Assembly: GCF_027887165.1 (NCBI RefSeq)
Contig: NC_077229.1
Location: 111,179,994-111,243,993 of the forward strand
Origin: Monodelphis domestica
Lineage: Eukaryota; Chordata; Mammalia; Didelphimorphia; Didelphidae
Direction: 5' to 3'
DNA: 64,000 nt
The position numbers and the translations under genes are program-made. Position 1 is the first letter of the stretch. Each line of letters opens with the position of its first letter. Under the pieces are notes generated by a model, which ran no database searches, was not told where the DNA came from, and saw only the letters and a program-made list of their open reading frames with translations. Shown here piece by piece: positions 20,911-30,960 of the stretch.

Positions 20911-21017
20911 GGAAGAGTATGACTCTGGGCAAGTCACTTAACCCTGATTACCTAGCCTTTGCCACTCTCCTGTCTTAGAATTGATATTAGGAAAGAGTGT
21001 AAGAGTTTATTTAAAAA
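20911..21017 (+). mobile_element. 3' half of a type A SINE
   Basis: GACTCTGGGCAAGTCACTTA, CTAGCCTTTGCCACTCTCC, tail GTGTAAGAGTTTATTT. The tRNA head is absent, and the purine tract lies where it should be. It is followed by another purine tract. Confidence 0.82.
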
Positions 21018-21102
21018 AAGAGAGAGAGAGGAGGAGGAGGAAGAGATAGAGAAGGAGGAAGAGAAATAAAAAATGAAGGAGAAGAAGAGGAAGAGGAAGA
21101 TG
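21018..21102 (+). repeat. purine-rich tract at SINE tail
   Basis: AGAGAGAGAGAGGAGGAGGA and following, starting straight after the SINE poly-A. Confidence 0.9.
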
Positions 21103-21198
21103 AGGCTCTGAAATCAGCTTAATGTAATGAAGAATGGTGGTTGGGGAGCTAAGTTCCAGTATGACCTTGATGAGATTCTTGATAACCTTCCATTATTA

Positions 21199-21252
21199 TA
21201 AGTCTCTCTCTCTGTCTCTCTGTCTCTCTGTCTCTCTCTCTGTCTCTCTGTG

Positions 21253-21299
<47 letters not shown>
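21199..21299 (+). repeat. (TCTCTG)n then (CA)n microsatellite
   Basis: TCTG-type repeats to 21253 and about 23 CA units to 21299. Apparent open frames are low-complexity artefacts. Confidence 0.95.
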
Positions 21300-21301
<2 letters not shown>

Positions 21302-21319
21302 GGAATGGTAAACCTGTAC

Positions 21320-21500
21320 TAGAAACCCGGGGACCTAAATTCTGGTTTGGGATGTACTTTTTCACCTTCTACTATGAACCTTGGGCAAATCACTTTCTTC
21401 TGGTTCTCAGCTTTCTCATCTGTAAAAATAGGAGAGTTTTGGATTTGCTGATCTCTAAAATCTGTTGTCAGTGCTAAAAATTTTAAATCTGTGGTTCTAA
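21320..21500 (+). mobile_element. MIR relic
   Basis: ACCTAAATTCTGGTTTGGGA, CCTTGGGCAAATCACTTTCT, CTCATCTGTAAAAATAGGAG, GATTTGCTGATCTCTAAAAT. Confidence 0.72.
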
Positions 21501-21719
21501 TGGTGGAATTCCAGGTGCCAAGATATTGTTGGGGGTGGGGCAAGAAAAATTTTCAGAGGGAAAATTCTAAAATCACAACTTAAGTGTAGCTTTGTCTCCA
21601 AGGGGAAGGGTGGTGTCCCTTTTTCTTTCTCTGTCCTCTTAGATGCGCATCATGGGTTTTTCACTGCATGGGATATATCTAATTACCTCAGGATTGGTTA
21701 CTTAGGATCATAGCATTTA

Positions 21720-22292
21720 TTTTTTTTTATTTAAGTCATTTTTTCAGGGTTACATGATTCATGTTCTTTCCCTCCCCTTTTCCCTCCCAGTCCTAGAGCC
21801 AACAAGCAATTCCAGTGGGTTGTATATGTATTATCATTCCATACCTATTTCCATATTATTCATTTTGGTAATAGAGTAGTCTTTTAAAAACCAAAACCCC
21901 AAATCCAATACCCAAAAAAACAAGTGACAAAGTGTATGTTTTTCTACTCCCACTGTTCTTTTCTCTAGCTGTGGAAAGCCTTCTTTCTCATAAATCCCTC
22001 AGAATTGTCCTGGATCTTTACATTGCTATTAGTAGCAGCAAAGTCGATTACATTTGATCATCACACCATGTTTCAGTTACTGTGTATAATGATCTCCTGG
22101 TTCTGCTCATTTCACTCCGCATCAGTTCATGGAGGTCTTTCCAGTTTGTAAGGAAATCAAGCAACTTATTATTCCTTATTGCACAACAGTATCCATAACC
22201 ATCACATATCACAACTGGTTCATCCATTCACCAATCAAGGGACACCCCCTCATTTTCCAAATTTTTTGCCACCACAAAGAGCACAGTTAAGT
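21720..22292 (-). mobile_element. 5'-truncated L1 3' end
   Basis: Perfect 13-bp TSD ATCATAGCATTTA at 21707-21719 and 22293-22305. Antisense phrases: TTACATGATTCATGTTCTTT, CCTCAGAATTGTCCTGGATC, CTCCTGGTTCTGCTCATTTC, CCACCACAAAGAGCACAGTT. It interrupts an antisense MIR that resumes at 22306. Confidence 0.92.
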
Positions 22293-22305
22293 ATCATAGC
22301 ATTTA

Positions 22306-22440
22306 GAGTCAAAAGACCCTTATCCATCATCTAGTACATTTATTCCCATTTTGTAGATGAAGACCCTGAGGCCCAGAGTGGGGAATTAACTTAGCACACT
22401 CCAGACCCAAAGTGCACATTTTCTACAACTAGAGAACTTA
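22306..22440 (-). mobile_element. MIR relic
   Basis: CATTTTGTAGATGAAGACCC and GAGGCCCAGAGTGGGGAATT, the antisense CORE region. Confidence 0.7.
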
Positions 22441-22875
22441 TAAGTTTAGAAGTAATATAGCAAGAGAAAATGACCAGATAAAAGGAAACTGTCCAGTTGG
22501 GCACTAGGAAGCCCTAGCTTTTTCAGGCTCCCTAGACTAATATTCCTCTAGGGTCTAGACCATCCTGATCTCTGTCCTATTTATTTTTTCTGATACCACA
22601 CACACACATATATATATGAAGCATCCACTGTTTGCACTGTTTACAGAACTCCCTGATAAGTGCTGGAGGGAGACATAACCTTGTTTGTAACTTTTATTTC
22701 ATTTTAATTTTTTAAATTAATTTCTCTCCCTCCCAGCTCCCTTTCCCCCACCCTTATTTAAAGAGACACAATATTTAGGTAGAATGTAGTTCTGCCTTTT
22801 ACACCTGAGCAAAGAAATGAGGCATAAAGATAACTGTAACTCATACAATGATCTGGCATTAGAGAAAGTGTCATG
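22440..22875. other. unassigned DNA with a CA/TA microsatellite
   Basis: A short (CA)(TA) run at 22600-22617. 22690-22770 (TTAATTTCTCTCCCTCCCAG) resembles the antisense 3' end of L1/RTE elements. Confidence 0.4.
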
Positions 22876-23122
22876 CACAAGTAGGTGGCACTACAAGGGA
22901 TAGAGCACTGGGATTGGAGTTAGAAACACTCATTTCCCTGAATTCAAATCTGTCCTCAGGGACTTACTAGCTGTGTGACCCTGTGAAAGTCACTTCACCC
23001 TATTTGCCTCAGTTTCCTCATCTATAAAATGAGCTGGACAAGGAAATGGTACACCTCTCTAGTATCTGTGCCAACACAACTCCCACATGGAGTCATGAAG
23101 GCTCAGACATGACTGAAATGAT
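22876..23122 (+). mobile_element. type B CORE-SINE
   Basis: AGGTGGCACTACAAGGGATA head, CTTACTAGCTGTGTGACCCT, TTTGCCTCAGTTTCCTCATC, and 3' GAGTCATGAAGGCTCAGACA. Confidence 0.88.
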
Positions 23123-23149
23123 GGAGATTTGACTCCCACATCTTCCCTC

Positions 23150-23345
23150 TCTCTGGTCCTTTGAATCTCCAAAGGCTGCAGTTTCCTCCTCTGTAAGACA
23201 TGATTTGTCCTGTACTCCTCACCAAGTTGTTCTGAGCAAAGTGTCTTGTAAACCTTAAAGGGCTATAGAAATATGTAGTATTGTTGTTATTATTATGGAT
23301 TTTATTGTTATTGTTGTTGTTATTATTATTATGATTATTACTCAC
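23150..23345 (+). repeat. MIR 3' part and GTT/ATT microsatellite
   Basis: GCAGTTTCCTCCTCTGTAAG to AAAGGGCTATAGAAATATG is MIR-like. 23280-23340 is a TTG/TTA trinucleotide run of the kind that grows from the MIR 3' end. Confidence 0.7.
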
Positions 23346-23382
23346 TTAGGGTCCAGGGAAGACTTCCTAAAGGATGCAATAT

Positions 23383-23585
23383 TCTTTTTTAAACCCTTAC
23401 CTTCCATCTTGGAGTCAATCCTGTATATTGACTCCAAGGCAGAAGAGTGGTAAGAGCTAGGCGATGGGGGTCAAGTGACTTGTCCAGCGTCACACAACAG
23501 GGAAGTGTCTGAGGCTAGATTTGAACCCAGGACCTGCTTGTCTCTGGGCCTGGCTCTCAATCCACTGAGCCATCCAGCTTCCCCC
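23383..23585 (-). mobile_element. type A SINE
   Basis: Full antisense copy, AAACCCTTACCTTCCATCTT to CCACTGAGCCATCCAGCTTC. Confidence 0.92.
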
Positions 23586-23599
23586 ATAAGGGTTTTTTA

Positions 23600-24322
23600 A
23601 AAATGAGGGAATTGGACTAGATCACCTGTAAAGTCCTTTCTAGTTCCAAGTCCAAAGATCCATCTTCTCTTCCCCTCTCCTCCCCTTTCCCGACTGGTCC
23701 ATCTCCCTGATCCTCTGCCTGCAGGGCCTGCCTGGGAGGGGAAGGCCACAGAACTGCAGGTAAACTGGCAGGAATAACCCAAGAGAAGTAAATCCTCCAG
23801 ATGCTCCCAGCTGGACACCTTGACCCGGAGCCAAATTTAAAATCTCTTCCCACACAGGCCACAAGGCCTTCAAAGCAGCAGGAGGAGCAGCTCTGTTCCA
23901 GTAGCCTCGAGATGAAAGATGATGGTCTCTTTCTCAGTAGCTGGTTCAACAAGCCAAGGAAATAAATACCCTTCAGTAGAGTATGTCAGCAGCATCCCCG
24001 TCCGTGACAAGGGGGCCGGGGGCCCAATGTCTCTATGGTAACCCCCTGCAAATAAACGGGGCTGCCTCATTATTTACCCTTGCCAGGCGCATCTGGAAGC
24101 GGCACTGCCTTCGGAGGAGAAGGCCTTGGATTCAAGTCCCTGCTACCATATTGTATAGCTCAGAGGCCTGCAAAGGGCATACATCTAGCCATGCGGGGGT
24201 TTTCAAAGCCAGATCCTCGGACTTCCAGTCCGGCGTGTTTTCTCCCGTACCACAATATTCCTCAGTATCTTAGCGGCACGCAAGTTCGATCTCTAAATAG
24301 TGATTCTGGACATAAGAAATCC
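23600..24322. other. GC-rich single-copy block with an X-box-like site
   Basis: Repeat-free by eye. 23980-24110 stands out: GGGGGCCGGGGGCCC, then GTCTCTATGGTAAC (24029-24042), a 12/14 match to the RFX X-box GTTGCCATGGTAAC, then CTGCAAATAAACGGGG. It could be a conserved regulatory element. No coding exon was recognised. Confidence 0.45.
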
Positions 24323-24336
24323 TAAAAGCAAACTTT

Positions 24337-24634
24337 TTTCCTGAATAATTTGATTTTTTTTATTTTTTCCGATGGTTACATGATTCTTGTTGTTTCCTTC
24401 CCCTCTCCCGGAGTTGACAAGCCATTCCCCTGGGTTATACATGTATTATCACTCAAAACCTATCTGCATAGTATTCATTTTTGTCATAGAGTCATCTTTG
24501 AAAACCAAAACCTCAATCCTCTACCCATATAAACAAGTGATCAATCCGGTGTTTCTCTTCTGCATTTCTGCTTCCACAGTTCTTTCCCTTGGTGTGGATT
24601 GTGCTCTTTCTCCCATGGTCCTGGGTCATTGCAT
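24337..24634 (-). mobile_element. 5'-truncated L1 3' end
   Basis: Perfect 14-bp TSD TAAAAGCAAACTTT at 24323-24336 and 24635-24648. Antisense phrases GGTTACATGATTCTTGTTGT, ATACATGTATTATCACTCAA, TGCTTCCACAGTTCTTTCCC. Confidence 0.92.
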
Positions 24635-24648
24635 TAAAAGCAAACTTT

Positions 24649-24933
24649 CAAAGACCAGCTCAGTTGTGTGTGTGAGGAAGTGTGTGTGTATTCCAGGCCG
24701 GAGAGCCTGGTACACCTTGAAGTCTCTGCCATAGAGATTAACTCCAGGGGAAGAGTGGGACGAGGTCTGCTGAAGGGGGACTTGCTAATTATACTTGTTA
24801 ATATTCATCTTCTCAGTCATGTCTGACTTGGAGTGACCCCGTTTGGGGTTTTCTTGGCAACTGGAGTGTTTTGTTGTTTCTATTTCTTGGTTCTTGCTAA
24901 TCATTAGATGCTAAATTCATCAAGTAATGAAAG
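24649..24933. other. unassigned DNA with a type B SINE remnant
   Basis: 24805-24880 is the antisense 3' part of a type B SINE (CTCAGTCATGTCTGACTTGG, GGGGTTTTCTTGGCAACTGG). The rest is unassigned. Confidence 0.6.
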
Positions 24934-25096
24934 GGGGGATGCAGCTAGGGGACTTGAAGGATAGAAAATCAGGTCTGGAGAAAGGAAGCCCTGGCTTCAG
25001 ATTTGATCTAATTGTGTGACTCTGGGCAAGTTACTTCCCTAGCCCTTACAGCTCTCCAGCCTTAGAACAAATGGTTAGTATTGATTCTAAGACAGA
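24934..25096 (+). mobile_element. type A SINE whose tail turns into (GGAA)n
   Basis: Degraded head (GATGCAGCTAGGGGACTTGA), body CTGGGCAAGTTACTTCCCTA, tail GATTCTAAGACAGAAGGGAA. The usual GAAGGTAAGG is replaced at once by GAAGGGAAGGAAGG. Confidence 0.85.
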
Positions 25097-25495
25097 AGGG
25101 AAGGAAGGAAGGAAGGAAGGAGGGAGAGGAAGGAAGGAAGGAAGGAAGGAAGGAAGGAAGGAAGGAAGGAAGGAAGGAAGGAAGGAAGGAAGGAAGGAAG
25201 GAAGGAAGGAAAGAAGGAAGGAAGGAAGGAAGGAAGGAAGGAAGGAAGGAAGGAAGGAAGGAAGGAAGGAAGGAAGGAAGGAAGGAGGGAGGGAGGGAAG
25301 GGAGGGAGGGAGGGAGGAAGGGAGGAAGGGAGGAAGGGAGGAAGGGAGGAAGGGAGGAAGGGAGGAAGGGAGGAAGGAAGGAAGGAAGGAAGGAAGGAAG
25401 GAAGGAAGGAAGGAAGGAAGGAAGGAAGGAAGGAAGGAAGGAAGGAAGGAAGGAAGGAAGGAAGGAAGGAAGGAAGGAAGGAAGGAAGGAAGGAA
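25096..25495 (+). repeat. (GGAA)n array of about 400 bp
   Basis: GGAA tetranucleotides with a central GGGA-rich section (25285-25372). Each GGAA is an ETS core, so long arrays can in principle bind ETS factors. It also forms a purine mirror-repeat strand. Confidence 0.97.
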
Positions 25496-25967
25496 ATGTT
25501 TTTGTCTAATGGTCTCCTAATTCTCCAGTCAAAACCTGGATCTGGAGAGTCCTATCCCAAGGTGAGAACCAAAGTTCTGTCTCCTCATTAGTGAAACCTC
25601 CAGGTCATCATGGGGTAGTGAAAAGAGGAGACAATTCAGAACCACAAGCCTGAGTTTAAGATCTAGCTTGCTTTGTCACTAAGTCACCTCTCAGTTTGCC
25701 ACCTGTCACTAAGTTGAGGGACACTGATCAAATACCTAATGCCAAGTCATTTAATCACTTCAGGCCTCAGTTCCTCATCTGGGAAATAAGGGATTTGGAT
25801 TAAAGAGACTTGAACTTCCTTCCAGTTTTAAATCTATGATCCTGTGAGCCTCCAGTGTACCTCAGTGACCTTAAAGAAGTGACTTCCCTTTTCCGGGGCT
25901 CCGTTTCTTCCTTATCAGTCATCCAACAACTATTTAGTAGGTGCTTATTATAGGCCGTGTTTTATGC
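25496..25967 (+). repeat. MIR-like relics
   Basis: 25612-25855 carries AAGCCTGAGTTTAAGATCTA, ATTTAATCACTTCAGGCCTC and CTCATCTGGGAAATAAGGGA. A short second piece is at 25850-25915. 25920-25967 begins an old repeat (CAACAACTATTTAGTAGGTG) that the next L1 interrupts. Confidence 0.65.
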
Positions 25968-25983
25968 TAAATACTGGGGATAC

Positions 25984-26219
25984 ACACTTGGATTAATGGG
26001 AATATGATCGGGGAAGTAGACTCTAAGTATTCACCCTAATATAAATATTAATAATATGGAAATAGGTCTTGATCAATGATACATGTGAAACCCAATGGAA
26101 TTGCTCATTGGCTATAGGGTGGAGAGCAGAAGGGGAGGAGGGGAGGGAAAGAAATTCATGTAACCATGGAAAAATATTCTAAATTAATTAATTAAATAAA
26201 AATTTTCAATTTACAAAAA
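25984..26219 (+). mobile_element. 5'-truncated L1 3' end
   Basis: 16-bp TSD TAAATACTGGGGATAC (25968-25983) and TAAGTACTAGGGATGC (26220-26235), three mismatches. Contains GGTCTTGATCAATGATACAT and AAAAATATTCTAAATTAATT. Confidence 0.87.
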
Positions 26220-26261
26220 TAAGTACTAGGGATGCAAAGAAAGGTTCTTAAAAAGGGTCCT

Positions 26262-26445
26262 TGGGGCAGCTAGATGGTTCAATGGATACAGCACCAGACC
26301 TGGAGTTGGAGAGCCTGGGTTCATACCCAGCCTCAGACATTTCCCAGCTGTGTGACCCTGATAACCCCATTTACCTGGCCCATACTATTCTTCTGTCTTA
26401 GAATTTATTCTAAGACAGAAAAGAAAGGACTTTTTAAAGGAGTTA
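26262..26445 (+). mobile_element. SINE with type B-like head and type A-like tail
   Basis: GGCAGCTAGATGGTTCAATGG, ATACAGCACCAGACCTGGAG, then CATACTATTCTTCTGTCTTA and TTCTAAGACAGAAAAGAAAG. The head resembles Mar-1 and the tail resembles type A, so it is either a diverged type A copy or a mosaic. Confidence 0.75.
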
Positions 26446-26516
26446 AAAAACAAAACAAAACCAGACTCCTTGCTGTTTAGGGGTTCACATTCTAATGGAG
26501 GAGACAACGTGCAAAC

Positions 26517-26518
<2 letters not shown>

Positions 26519-26587
<69 letters not shown>
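26519..26587. repeat. (TA)n microsatellite
   Basis: About 33 uninterrupted TA units, fully self-complementary. Confidence 0.97.
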
Positions 26588-26589
<2 letters not shown>

Positions 26590-27100
26590 TGAAAGGAGAA
26601 GAGTTAGCCTAGAGGCTCTCCATGGTTCCTTCCAGATCTACATTTTATAATCCATTGATTTCATGATCAGCGAAGCCAGGCCAACAGCTCTCACACACCG
26701 AAGGGTATCAGACTCCAATAGAAATAGGACTGCTAAGTGGTACATAAGGATCCCCGCCAGCCACAGACTGACTCAGGAAACCACACATTAGCATCTATGT
26801 TCTATTATACTTTTATTTAATTTTGTTAAATGTTACCCAATTACGTATCAGTCTGGTTCAGGCCACACTCCATGGGGTTTGAAGGTGTTCGACCCGGCTG
26901 CTTGCCGATAATTATGCTGGAAGCATTCAATGGCTCATTTCAAAATGGAAGCCCTAAAGTTCAAGGAGGATAAAGGAGAGTCAAGTCTGAAGTCGTGTCT
27001 CCAGTCACTACAAAAGTGTAGACATAGAAAGGATTGAACCCTTTCTTCGTGCGTATTCCATTGACAACAGCAGTAACAATAATAAAGCGGTTGGACTAGA
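26588..27100. other. mostly single-copy DNA
   Basis: 26793-26870 (ACATTAGCATCTATGTTCTA to GGTTCAGGCCACAC) is related to 27905-28015, an unassigned repeat family. The rest is unassigned and no gene is visible. Confidence 0.4.
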
Positions 27101-27107
27101 TGGTTTC

Positions 27108-27317
27108 CTTTATTTTTTTTAAATAACTCTCATCTACCATCTTAGAATCAATACTGTGTATTGGCTCCAAGGTAGAAGAGTGGTAAGGGCTAGGCAATGG
27201 GGGTCAAGTGACTTGCCCAGGGTCACACAGTTAGGAAGTGCCTGAGGCCAGATTTGAACCCAGGACCTCCCATCTCTAGGCCTGGTTCTCAATCCATCGA
27301 GCCACCCAACTGCCCCC
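27108..27317 (-). mobile_element. type A SINE
   Basis: Antisense tail TAACTCTCATCTACCATCTT to head CATCGAGCCACCCAACTGCC. Confidence 0.92.
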
Positions 27318-27339
27318 TGGAAACCAATTATATTAAAAT

Positions 27340-27620
27340 GGAGTTATCCTGGTTTTTTTTTTTTTTTTAATTCACAGACCTTAGGTTGAAGACACAATCT
27401 TGGCCAACCTCATTTTACAAGTGAGGAAACTGAGGTCAGAAGAGATTAAATGGCTTGTCTACAGACGCATGGCTAGGAAATGAATAAGAAGTAACAAACC
27501 TGGGGCTTGATGACTCTAAGTTTCTGTTGTTTAAGCCAAACGACTTCCTCTGTGAAATCAGAGACTTGGATTAAGCTCTCTTTCAGCACTAACATTTCAT
27601 GTTCTAAGGTATCAAGCTCA
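27340..27620. repeat. MIR relics on both strands
   Basis: 27360-27480 is antisense (CATTTTACAAGTGAGGAAAC). 27510-27610 is a sense 3' part (CTTCCTCTGTGAAATCAGAG). Confidence 0.6.
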
Positions 27621-27639
27621 GCAGTGAAAGGGAAACAAT

Positions 27640-27890
27640 TCAGGCAGTTTTTAATCATATCTGACTCTTTATGAACTTGTTTAGTGTTTTCCTGGTAAAG
27701 ATACAGGAATAATTTTCTATTTCCTTCTCCATCTCATTTTACAAATGAGAAAACTGAGGCCAATGGAGCTAAATGACTTGCCCAGGGTCACATACCTAAT
27801 AAGTGTCCAAGTCTAGATTTGAACTCAGGAACTTGAGTCTTAATAATTTTAGGCTCCACACTCTATCCACTGTACCACCCAGCTGTCTAG
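27640..27890 (-). mobile_element. type B CORE-SINE
   Basis: TTTAATCATATCTGACTCTT, TAGTGTTTTCCTGGTAAAGA, AATGAGAAAACTGAGGCCAA, head CTATCCACTGTACCACCCAG. Confidence 0.9.
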
Positions 27891-27896
27891 AAGAAT

Positions 27897-28040
27897 TCCT
27901 GCAGGCGTGTATTAACTTTAAAGAACACATATTAACATTATCTTTGTTTTATTGTGTTTTTACTTATTTTGTTAAACATTTCCCAATAATCTTTTTAAAT
28001 ATAGTTCAGGAGTGTTGGGGGGAGGACGTCTATATTTGAC
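27897..28040. repeat. unassigned repeat, second copy of the 26.8-kb family
   Basis: ACATATTAACATTATCTTTG, TTGTTAAACATTTCCCAATA, TAGTTCAGGAGTGTTGGGGG. It shares the order CATTAxCATxTxTGTT...TGTTAAAxxTTxCCCAAT...GTTCAGG with 26793-26870. Confidence 0.5.
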
Positions 28041-28080
28041 ACTTATGTTCTAAAATCTCTTTTTAAAAGAAAACAAGGAA

Positions 28081-28363
28081 GGGGCAGCTGGGTGGCTCGG
28101 TGGATTGAGAGCCAGGCCCAGAAACGGGAGGTCTGCGTTCAAATCTGGTCTCATACACTTCCTAGCAGTGTGACCCTGGGCAAGTCACTTGACCCCCATT
28201 GCCTAGCCCTTACCACTCTTCTGCCTTAGAATCAATACACAGTATTAATTATTTATTATTAATTAATATTTATTATATTAATATTATAATAAATATTAAT
28301 TACATTAATAAATAATTATTAATAAATAATTTATTATTAATTAATTAAGATGGAAGGTAAAGG
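28081..28363 (+). mobile_element. type A SINE with an AT palindrome in its tail
   Basis: Clean head and body up to CAATACACAGTATT (28243). About 103 bases of A/T then intervene (28245-28346) before the tail resumes as AAGATGGAAGGTAAAGGG, which runs into a purine array. Confidence 0.9.
28245..28346. repeat. AT-rich quasi-palindrome
   Basis: Built only of A and T except one C near 28303. Segments such as TTATTATTAATTAATA and TTAATTAATAATAAA-type inverse copies could fold on themselves. Confidence 0.85.
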
Positions 28364-28615
28364 GAAGAGAGGAGAGGGAGAGGGAGAGGGAGAAGGAGAG
28401 GGAGAGGGAGAGGGAGAGGGAGAGGGAGAGGGAGAGGGAGAGGGAGAGGGAGAGGGAGAGGGAGAGGGAGAGGGAGAGGGAGAGGGAGAGGGAGAGGAGA
28501 GGAGAGGAGAGGAGAGGAGAGGAGAGGAGAGGAGAGGAGAGGAGAGGAGAGGACAGGAGAGGAGAGGAGAGGAGAGGAGAGGAGAGGAGAGGAGAGGAGA
28601 GGAGAGGAGAGGAGA
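28364..28615 (+). repeat. (GGGAGA)n followed by (GGAGA)n array
   Basis: About 125 bases of GGGAGA units (28371-28495) change to GGAGA pentamers (28492-28615), with one GGACA variant near 28551. Frames reading GEGEGE or RRGEERRGE are artefacts. Confidence 0.97.
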
Positions 28616-29330
28616 AGGAACTGACTTTCCCCCTCTAATCTTCACAGGCAGGCCATTGCTTCTTTCATCTGTGTGAGCCTGATCCCCATGATTCCATGTC
28701 TGTTTCCTTCTTGGATGAGCTCCTGGTTTCAGAAAAACACATACAGTCATTGCAATAACAATAATCCTTCACATTTATAATAGGCTTCATACTTTTCAAG
28801 ATCCTTTCCCATCCATTATCCACATAGTTTCTTAAACACAGCAGCAGCTCTGGAAGGTGGATAGGGCAGTGACTATTCCCTCAGTTTTATAGAGGGAGAA
28901 ACTGAGGCTCAGAATAAGAAAGTGAATGGCCCAAGGTCACATCATAAAGTCTAGTATGGGACTGAAACCAGGGTCCTCTGATTTGAACTCTAAGGGTGCA
29001 TTGTACCACTAGCCAGAGAAATATGATCAAAGTTTGGGATGGGGAAGGATGTAAGGAAAGAGGAGACCGGGAGAGGGGAGAGGGAAAGACTGGGGTGATT
29101 TGCTGACATTATAGAGGGGACTCTGGATCATGTGGTTTCTGAAGTTCCTTCTGGTTCTGAGATTCTCTGATAAGGTGGTAAAAATAACACGTATTTCTAG
29201 ATTTCTTTTTTAATAATATTTTATTCTTCCCCAATTATATGTAAAAACAATTTTAACATACTTTAAAATTTTTTGACTTCCAAATTATCTCCCTGCCAAC
29301 CTCCCTCTTTTCCCCTTCTCTGATTTATAT
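28616..29330. other. single-copy DNA with MIR and L1/RTE-like fragments
   Basis: 28765-29012 is an antisense MIR. 29100-29180 is a MIR 3' phrase. 29205-29320 (TTTTATTCTTCCCCAATTAT) is an antisense L1/RTE-type 3' end like those at 29.8 and 45.4 kb. Confidence 0.5.
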
Positions 29331-29814
29331 TTCTATAATAACTCACATTTCTAAATATAGTCAAAGTGCTTTCTTCACAACTCCATGAGGGAGAGGGTTC
29401 CAATACTGTTGTTCCATTTTATAGGAGAGAAAACAGAGGCTCAGAAAGGTTCTCAACCTTCCCAGGCATCAAAGCTACTAAGTATAAGAATCAAATGTCT
29501 CCTGACTTAAAGCCTCTTTGCAATACACTGTACTACACTATATAGTCCAAATTGTCAAATTAATTCTCTCTTCTTCCCTCCCTCCCCTTTATTCTTTGTC
29601 TTTATCTGCAGCAGACTATCACGATGTGAAATTCTTAAGAAGTATTTACTTGTGTTAGCTAAGTCTGTCCTGCATCTGTCCAGTTTGGGCTTTTCCTAAC
29701 TCTAGGAGTTCAGAACAATGGCTAGACTCAGAACCAGGGGCAGTGACACTGGGCAGGACCTGAGATCTCTAAGTGCCCACGTACTGGCACCTAAAATGCT
29801 CCCCTCAAAATATC
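29331..29814. other. antisense MIR then unassigned DNA
   Basis: 29340-29540 reads as antisense MIR (CATTTTATAGGAGAGAAAAC). 29550-29810 has no recognised feature. Confidence 0.45.
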
Positions 29815-29995
29815 TTTCCTTTTTTAAAAATTCAATTTTATTTTATTTTCTATTCTTAAATCTCTCCTTTCTTCCTCCCCCAACCCCTGCCGCCCATTGA
29901 GAAGGCAAGAAAAGCAAAATTCATTCTAAATATGGATAGTCATGCAAAACAAATTAATGTACTAATCATGTTAATGTTAAAAAAAAAAAGAAAAA

Positions 29996-30127
29996 ATGGG
30001 CAACTAGGTGTTTCGGTACACTGAGAGCTAGATCTAAAGACAGGAAGTTTATGGTGACTTGATCCCCATTGCCTAGCTTTTACTGATCTTTTGCCTTGGA
30101 ACTAATACACAGTATTGATTCTCAGAT
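29996..30127 (+). mobile_element. type A SINE, internally deleted
   Basis: GGGCAACTAGGTGTTTCGGT, AGACAGGAAGTTTATGGTGA (deletion across the B box and body), CCTTGGAACTAATACACAGT, tail TTCTCAGATGGAAGAGAAGA leading into the array. Confidence 0.82.
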
Positions 30128-30398
30128 GGAAGAGAAGAAGGAAGAGGAGGAGGAAGGAAGGAAGGAAGGAAGGAAGGAAGGAAGGAAGGAAGGAAGGAAG
30201 GAAGGAAGGAAGGAAGGAAGGAAGGAAGGAAGGAAGGAAGGAAGGAAGGAAGGAAGGAAGGAAGGAAGGAAGGAAGGGAGGGAGGGAGGAAGGGAGGGAG
30301 GAAGGAAGGGAGGGAGGGAGGGAGGGAGGGAGGGAGGAAGGAAGGAAGGAAGGAAGGAAGGAAGGAAGGAAGGAAGGAAGGAAGGAAGGGAGGAAGGC
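30127..30398 (+). repeat. (GGAA)n array of about 270 bp
   Basis: GGAA units with GGGA-rich blocks at 30276-30330. It begins in the SINE tail (GATGGAAGAGAAGAAGGAAG). Confidence 0.97.
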
Positions 30399-30960
30399 AG
30401 GCTTAAATTTGCATTCTGGGACCCATCAGTTCTCCATCTGGAGATGGATAGCATATTTTGTCATGCATGAGTCCTTTGGAATTGTGGTTGGTCTTTGTAT
30501 TGAACAGAGTTCTTAAGTCTTTCAAAATTGATTATCTTTACCATTCTATTGTTTTTGGATAAATTATTCTCCTGCTACTGGTCACTTCACTTTGAATCAG
30601 TTCATGAGTCTTACCAGGTTTTTCTTAAACCATCCCCTTCATCATTTCTTACAGCGTTTTAGTATTCCATCACATTCACACATCTCATTCAGCCATTGCC
30701 CAGTTGATGGGCATCCCCTCAGTTTCCAATTCTTTACACAAAAGAAGCTACTATGAATTTTTTTTGTATATATAGTTCTTTTTCCTCTTTCTTTGATCTC
30801 TTTGGGGTAGAGCTCTAGGTATTACTGGGTTGAAGGGTATGCACAGTTTAATCGCTTAGGGGGTAAAATTCCAAATTGCTTTTCGGAATGGTCAGACTAA
30901 GATCACAGCTCCACTAATTACATTAGAACATTAGCCCTTAGCCCCTCCAGAATTTGTTAT

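Larger units (their letters stand above)
29815..30960 (-). mobile_element. L1/RTE-like LINE 3' end, split by a SINE and array
   Basis: Antisense phrases run 29820-29990 (CCCATTGAGAAGGCAAGAAA, GTCATGCAAAACAAATTAAT) and resume at 30405 (CCATCTGGAGATGGATAGCA, CCTTTGGAATTGTGGTTGG, GATGGGCATCCCCTCAG, TTACTGGGTTGAAGGGTATG). The exact family is uncertain. Confidence 0.7.

Noticed and set aside
25071..25520. Open frames of 142-149 codons reading KEGRKEGRKEG
   Set aside because: They lie wholly in a (GGAA)n array; any 4-bp repeat without stop codons is open in all sense frames.
28337..28750. 137-codon frame of repeated Pro-Ser
   Set aside because: It is the translation of the GGGAGA/GGAGA array on the - strand.
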